NCBI GenBank assembly: GCA_037043455.1
Contig: JAWPHD010000228.1
Span: 434,001 to 498,000 of the forward strand
Direction of reading: 5' to 3'
Length of the DNA stretch: 64,000 bases
Origin: Cyrtodaria siliqua
Taxonomy: Eukaryota > Mollusca > Bivalvia > Adapedonta > Hiatellidae
Position 1 is the first letter of the stretch; every line of letters begins with the position of its first letter. The notes below the pieces were generated by a model. The model was not told the origin of the DNA, did no database searches, and saw nothing but the letters and a program-made list of their open reading frames with translations. Made by a program: the position numbers and the translations under genes. Below, one piece after another: positions 58,115 through 64,000 of this stretch.

Positions 58115-58764
58115 ATAATCGATCCCGGCAGTTAAAAGTCATGGCTTAATTACGTCCCAGAAGAGATGTTGTGTGATAAGCAGTTGTGTATGTGTAATAA
58201 ATAAAAAGTACATGGTGTTTAAATATGAAGAGCGTTAAAAGCCAGGTTCGTGTTTTCGTTCCGATAATGGATTTGAATAGAATATCTAAGAAATACGTGT
58301 ATTCTTTTAAAGGAACACACCGCAATCTTGATTTTTTAAAAAAACTCGAGACGTCCCTTTAATTTTTCAACAACATAAATTGCATTTGTTCAGTCATTTG
58401 TATTAATTATAATAATTGTATAAAGCAATTCTTTTTTGCATATTACTAACTGTTCATTACATTTTACCAATAATATATTCAAACCTATGGTTGAATAACA
58501 AAGAAAAATTGAAAACTCAAAATTGTAATAAAAAAAAACTCAAATAAATCGAGAGGCTAATTTTAATGCTTGAAAGAGACTTTCAGATTGCCATGTGTCC
58601 TTTTAAAAGTAATGCATGTGGTTGAAAGTGTAGAGCGGTTTCCTGGAATACAGTAATAAAGAGATTTTTAATTACTGTAAAAACAATACTATGCTTTTTT
58701 TACGCTTGATATATGCAAATTACCTCAAAACATTATATGCCATTTCTAGTTATTAAATTACATT
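58115..58764. other. No gene seen
   Basis: AT-rich flank without recognised features. Confidence 0.4.
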
Positions 58765-59428
58765 TAGACACCAACATCGGGATGATCAGTTGTCATAGAC
58801 ACCAACATCGGGATGATCAGTTGTCATAGACACCAACATCGGGATGATCAGTTGAACAATCGTCTATAGTAGACACCAACATCGGGATGATCAGTTGAAC
58901 AATCGTCTATAGTAGACACCAACATCGGGATGATCAGTTGAACAATCGTCTATAGTAGACACCAACATCGGGATGATCAGTTGAACAATCGTCTATAGTA
59001 GACACCAACATCGGGATGATCAGTTGAACAATCGTCTATAGTAGACACCAACATCGGGATGGTCAGTTGAACAATCGTCTATAGTAGACACCAACATCGG
59101 GATGGTCAGTTGAACAATCGTCTATAGTAGACACCAACATCGGGATGATCAGTTGAACAATCGTCTATAGTAGACACCAACATCGGGATGATCAGTTGAA
59201 CAATCGTCTATAGTAGACACCAACATCGGGATGGTCAGTTGAACAATCGTCTATAGTAGACACCAACATCGGGATGGTCAGTTGAACAATCGTCTATAGT
59301 AGACACCAACATCGGGATGGTCAGTTGAACAATCGTCTATAGTAGACACCAACATCGGGATGATCAGTTGAACAATCGTCTATAGTAGACACCAACATCG
59401 GGATGGTCAGTTGAACAATCGTCTATAG
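58765..59428 (+). repeat. 43-bp satellite
   Basis: The unit TAGACACCAACATCGGGATG + ATCAGTTGAACAATCGTCTA + TAG repeats about 14 times at near identity. It is preceded by two 31-bp short units lacking GAACAATCGTC. The main polymorphism is GATGATC/GATGGTC. Confidence 0.95.
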
Positions 59429-59659
59429 ATCCCCATAGTGCGTGAAGTTCCTCAGAAACAGAATTTCAAGAAAATGTTACAAAACAATTGCGTTTTTAAT
59501 GACTTTCATCAAATTTCCCCTTTAAGCAAGGGCATTAGTTTGCATAATAGGTTGTTAATGACACAGCATGTATTAAGTTCATATATGTTAATCATCATGC
59601 TGCTGATATTAGTTTTCACATGCCCCTCATTTCAACCTTCAAATACAGAATAAAATAAG

Positions 59660-61100
59660 TTCGTAGTTCCTAATCACCTTGCAACTGACATGTTCCCATT
59701 CACACCACCAACTATGTATATGACAACTCTTTTCCGTCATAGTTTATTATTACCACGCATCTTACATATGTATGCACATGCCCCTCATTGTTATTTATCA
59801 TCATGCAACGTACACCTCTATGACAGGGCCCCACTCATAGTTCATAATAACCACAAGCTAACATCCGTATGTTCATTCCCGCTCATAGTTCCTAATCACC
59901 ACGAAGCTAACATCCCTATGTCCCCGCATAAGTTCTAATCATCACGAAGTTAAATCCTATGTCAGTTCCCCATCATAGTTCCTAATCACCACGAAGCTAA
60001 CATACATATGTCCATTCCCCCTCATAGTTCCTAATCACCACGAAGCTTACATCCGTATGTCCATTACTCCTCATAGTTCCTAATCAATACGAAGCTAACA
60101 TCCGTATGTCCATTCCCCCTCATAGTTCCTAATCACCACGAAGCTAACATCCGTATGTCCATTCCCCCTCGTAGTTCCTAATCACCACGAAGCTAACATC
60201 CGTATGTCCATTCCCTCTCAAAGTTCCTAATCACCACGAAGCTAACATCCGTGTGTCTATTCCCCCTCATAGTTCATAGTTCCTAATCACCACGAAGCTA
60301 ATATCCATATGTCCATTCCCTCTCATAGTTCCTTATCATCATGAAAATAACATCTGTATGTCCATTCCCTCTCATAGTTCATAGTTCCTAATCACTAAAA
60401 AGCTAACATCCGTATGTCAATTCCCTCCCATAGTTCCTAATCACCACGAAGCTAACATCCGTATGTCAATTCCCTGTCATAGTTCCTAATCACCACGAAG
60501 CTAACATCCGTGTGTCCATTCCCTCTCATAGTTCATAGTTCCTAATCACCACGAAGGTAACATCCGTAAGTTCATTCCCTCTCATAGTTCCTAATCATCA
60601 CGAAGCTATCATCCGTATGTCCATTCCCTCTCATAGTTCCTAATCACCACGAAGCTAACATCCGTGTGTTTATTTCCTCTCATAGTTCCTAATCATCACG
60701 AAAATAACATCCGTATGTCCATTCCCTCTCATAGTTCATAGTTCCTAATTACCAAAAAGCTAACACCGTATGTACATTCCCCCTCATAGTTCCTAATCAC
60801 CACGAAGATAACATCTATATGTCCATTCCCTCGCATAGTTCTAATCACCACGAAGATAACATCCGTATGTCCATTCCCTCTCATAGTTCCTAATCAACAC
60901 GAAGCTAACATCCGTATGTCAATTCCCTCTCATAGTTCCTAATCACCACGAAGCTAACATCCGTATGTCCATTCCCTCTCATAGTTCCTAATCACCACGA
61001 AGCTAACACCCATATGTCCATTCCCCCTCATAGTTCCTAATCACCACGAAGCTAACTTCCATATGTCCATTCTCCCTCATAGTTCCTAATCAACATTGGT
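59660..61100 (+). repeat. 49-bp satellite
   Basis: The unit CATAGTTCCTAATCACCACG + AAGCTAACATCCGTATGTCC + ATTCCCTCT (49 bp) repeats about 29 times with moderate divergence, and decays into related AGTTCTTAATCACC fragments to about 61430. Confidence 0.9.
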
Positions 61101-61429
61101 GTCCATGTACACCGCATAGCTCTTAATCCCCATGTGTGGACATGCCCCTCATAGTCCCACATGGATGTCCATGTCCCTTTCATAGTTCTAAAACACCACG
61201 CGGCTTAAATCCGTATGCCAATGCCCAATTCAAAGTTCCTAACCATCACGTGGCTTACATATGTACATACGTACCTCTCATAGTTCTTAATCACCGTGTG
61301 TGGCCATGCCTACCTCATTGTTCTTAATCACCAGGTGACTTTTATCCATATTTACATTTACCGTCATAATTCATAAGGATCGTGTACATTCATGCGACCC
61401 ACTCATCTCGTAGTTATTAATAACAGTTG

Positions 61430-62995
61430 CATCCGTATTCAGGTCTAAATTCATATGCTCATGCTCCCCTCGCTCCAACCGCCACCCTCTTCACCCTCAC
61501 CGGAACCCCCATCCCCCTAAACAACCTCACCAGCCTATCCACCAAACACTCAAACAAACAAAAACAAATCATAGGAACTTGCATTTATTTAAATTATTGC
61601 TTCGGACTATTTTTTTCTATTTGCGTTCGTTTTTATTCTTTAATATGTGTTGTACAATGTTTATATTAAACGTTGTAAAGTATAAAAAGTTATACAGATC
61701 TTTAAATCAGTATGATATTACACGTGTTTTTCAATGTTTATAATAAACGTTGTAAAGTGATAATATATGTTCAAATCAATATTTATATAGGTTGTACAAT
61801 GTTTATAATAATGTAATACGTACGTAATTTAGTGAAATGTAATACATGTATAAAGCCATTCCATCGAGCTTTCTGAAACACCCCTTATAAAAACAAAGGC
61901 ACGGTCTGCTTAGTTTGTATGGAAAAGAAAGTAAAAACATAATAAGGCCCGGGAATATATGTTGTGATATAACCTGCACCGTGTTGTTCCCGGGCAAGAA
62001 TAGGACCACGGCCTATCCAGGAAGAGGGTTAAAATCACCCCGAATGCATGGTCATTTTGTCAGTTTTGTCACGTTTATCAACAGGTCGTGAATCCTGTAT
62101 TGTTTATGGTGCTACTTGAGTTGTGGCAGAAAACAATGATAGTGACTCCAGCGAAAAATGGAGTGATTACAAGGTAACGTGCAGCAACTCTGCAGGTGAG
62201 AAGGTTTGAGGGTCATTCTGCATGTGTTTGTCTAACTGTAAATGGAGAGTGAGACTTGAATGTTTATCCCTGTTGTGTGAAGTGATTACACCCACCAACA
62301 TAGACAGTCCAAGGAATACATTGTTGATCCCTAATACTTGCATCTAAATATAAATATATAGACCTTGTGATTTTACGAACTTTTAATAATACATATATAG
62401 TTATAGTATAAGTCCTAAAAACTGACTTTATACTCTACATTTATGGCTCTCTATAAGGGCTCATTTGAAACCGATAGGCAACTGTATTTACAGTTAAAAC
62501 GCTTTAAATTACTTTTACGTAGGGCACTTTATTTGTTTTTTCCATGATATAAAACAGTTAAAATCGCGGTGGTGGAGTGAGTTTGAATCAAATAATCGAA
62601 CAATTATGTAAAGCATTTATAGACATATTCTTTTTTGACTTGTAGTATATACTAGAACTTATACTACGAGCTCGTATATATTGAAATTCGCACTCATACA
62701 AAATGCTTATACTGTGTTTAAAAGATAGACAAGTTCAAGTCTTAAATAAAACCGAGTCTGCTGCTTTTATCTCTTGTTTGTGTTTTTCCTTCCGAGGGAT
62801 CCCCTTTTCAGTATTTAGACATGCGTTTGATTACCTGTTACAATAGCATAGTAGTAACTATAAAAACAAAACTATAATGCCTATACAGAAACTATAGACA
62901 ATGCAGAAATACATGTAACACACTGACGTTGTATGCACATTGTTTATTCTGAAAATTCAATGTAGTGTCGGTATATATACTAAGGTACCGACCAT
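61430..62995. other. No supported gene
   Basis: It includes three diverged ~75-bp repeats with CAATGTTTATAATAAACGTTG (61655-61810). An exon-like segment at 62084-62171 was considered and not accepted. Confidence 0.4.
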
Positions 62996-62999
62996 TTTG

Positions 63000-63340
63000 A
63001 TTTCAGTGGGTGGGGTGGGGATAGGGTGGATGAGGTGGGATGAGGTGGGTGGAAGTGGGGGCTGGGATTTTTCCTGAAAAAATATTCTGGCCCTTGAATT
63101 GCTGAACAAATATATCCCGGCTCTGACTTGAAGGAAAAAAAATAAACAGTACTTCAAATTGTTGAAAAATAATCCAGCCTTCTCTCACATTATTGGGGGG
63201 AAAAAATCTGGCTGTGAGTCCAGTTACAGGAAAACAATAATCTGGCTCCTTCTTCAGTCCATATGATAAATGTAGATCTATATTATCAGCCACCGGATTC
63301 AACATGGAAATGTGTAACCACAATCTGGCTACATCCACAA
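63000..63340 (-). repeat. Degenerate low-complexity repeat
   Basis: GT/G-rich units (GGTGGGATGAGGTGGG) are followed by weak ~45-bp repeats built on AAAAAATAATCTGGCT-like pieces. The minus-strand frame of 111 codons shows repetitive F-F/Q-Q-F content and no domain. Confidence 0.4.
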
Positions 63341-63394
63341 CTTCTGCTCAGAAGTGTATCGAAATCTCCAGTTGAAATGAGTTGTAGAAGACAG

Positions 63395-63640
63395 TAATAG
63401 TATTCATGGTTGTAATAAATGTGATGTACATATATCATGGTAGTAATACATGTGGTATACATTAGTCATGGCAGTTATAAATATGGTATACACTGGCAAT
63501 GATGGCAGTAAATGTGTTGTATAAAGTGCTATAAAGTGACCATGGTAGTAATTTGGCATACGTTGATCATGGTAGTAATGAACATGATATTCATATAAAA
63601 TAATGGTTATAATCAATGTGGTACACATACGTCACAGTTG
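63395..63640 (+). repeat. ~33-bp minisatellite
   Basis: Diverged units of CATGGTAGTAATGAATGTGG-like sequence followed by TATACATTGAT; about seven copies. Confidence 0.7.
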
Positions 63641-63848
63641 TAATAAGGCCATTCGTTTTTGATAATTCTTTTTTCGAACACTCCTACGATAAAACGAAAT
63701 TAGGTATTTTATTTTTTCATAGGGAATTTGATAGTTTATTTTTCTTTTTTTCCCTTACTCCTACAGCTATTCTCTGTCTTGATGGTTCTTAAAACAAATA
63801 ATAAAAAATAACGGCCTTAATGTGATATACATTGGTCATTGTAGTATG

Positions 63849-63893
63849 TAAATATTGCAATCCTGTGAGGGTGAAAGTGAATATTTGTCAACC
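63849..63893 (+). repeat. Lone arm of the 6025-6231 foldback
   Basis: ATATTGCAATCCTGTGAGGG followed by TGAAAGTGAATATTTGTCAACC matches that element's arm with several changes. Confidence 0.5.
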
Positions 63894-64000
63894 TTCTAAG
63901 GCTATCTATTTTATTATACTGAAAAAATATGTTTGAAAAATATATTTGGTTCTGCTAAATATTCCTTTGAAATAAAACATGAGATCTCTCTGTTCAAAAT

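Noticed and set aside
58765..59428. Regular 43-bp repeats considered as a CRISPR array
   Set aside because: The whole unit repeats, spacers included, so it is a satellite.
62084..62171. Exon-like segment between CAACAG and ACAAG|GTAACG with an open frame of about 29 codons
   Set aside because: It shows no conserved motif and has no partner exon, so it is not supported.
63003..63338. 111-codon minus-strand frame
   Set aside because: Composition is repetitive with no domain; it overlaps degenerate repeats.

Overview
This looks like nuclear DNA of an invertebrate animal, most likely a bivalve mollusc. It is AT-rich, its introns have GT-AG ends and reach tens of kilobases, and it is packed with short satellites, tRNA-derived SINEs, foldback MITEs and broken LINEs. 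Repeats such as the AGGCCCAAGAGGGCC element, the CAAGATGGCCGCC element and the CCGCCGCCGGAAAAGC element also resemble bivalve interspersed DNA. The species cannot be fixed from the sequence.

One recognisable protein-coding gene lies on the + strand from about 11.9 to 57.4 kb: a sodium- and chloride-dependent SLC6-family transporter. I joined 13 coding exons whose phases agree at every junction. They give 631 residues once two single-base insertions in exon 12 are discounted. The residue at the monoamine-deciding position of helix 1 is glycine, so the substrate is probably an amino acid or related compound (GABA, glycine, taurine, betaine or creatine class) and not a monoamine. Exon 1 (12024-12234) is separated from exon 2 (38905-39036) by a 26.7-kb intron. 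The other eleven exons fall in 41.4-57.4 kb.

Layout. 1-11.9 kb: upstream repeat blocks (145-155 bp unit arrays, a 21-bp satellite with 151-bp higher-order units, and a 2.3-kb element holding clusters of AGGTCA half-sites). 12.2-38.9 kb: intron 1, with a tRNA-derived SINE, satellites of 33, 15, 26 and 52 bp, TTAA-flanked and long-inverted-repeat MITEs, and a defective LINE. 39-57 kb: exons 2-13 with intronic repeats, including copies of one dispersed family (family A below) found at about ten places in both orientations. 57.4-64 kb: 3' flank with 43-bp and 49-bp satellites and no supported gene.

I found no novel multi-gene system. The most interesting local observations are the two frame-breaking G insertions in exon 12, a 25-bp tandem repeat that copies the exon 8 splice donor six times, repeat units with consecutive DR0/DR1/DR2 nuclear-receptor half-sites, and a family of near-perfect palindromes.
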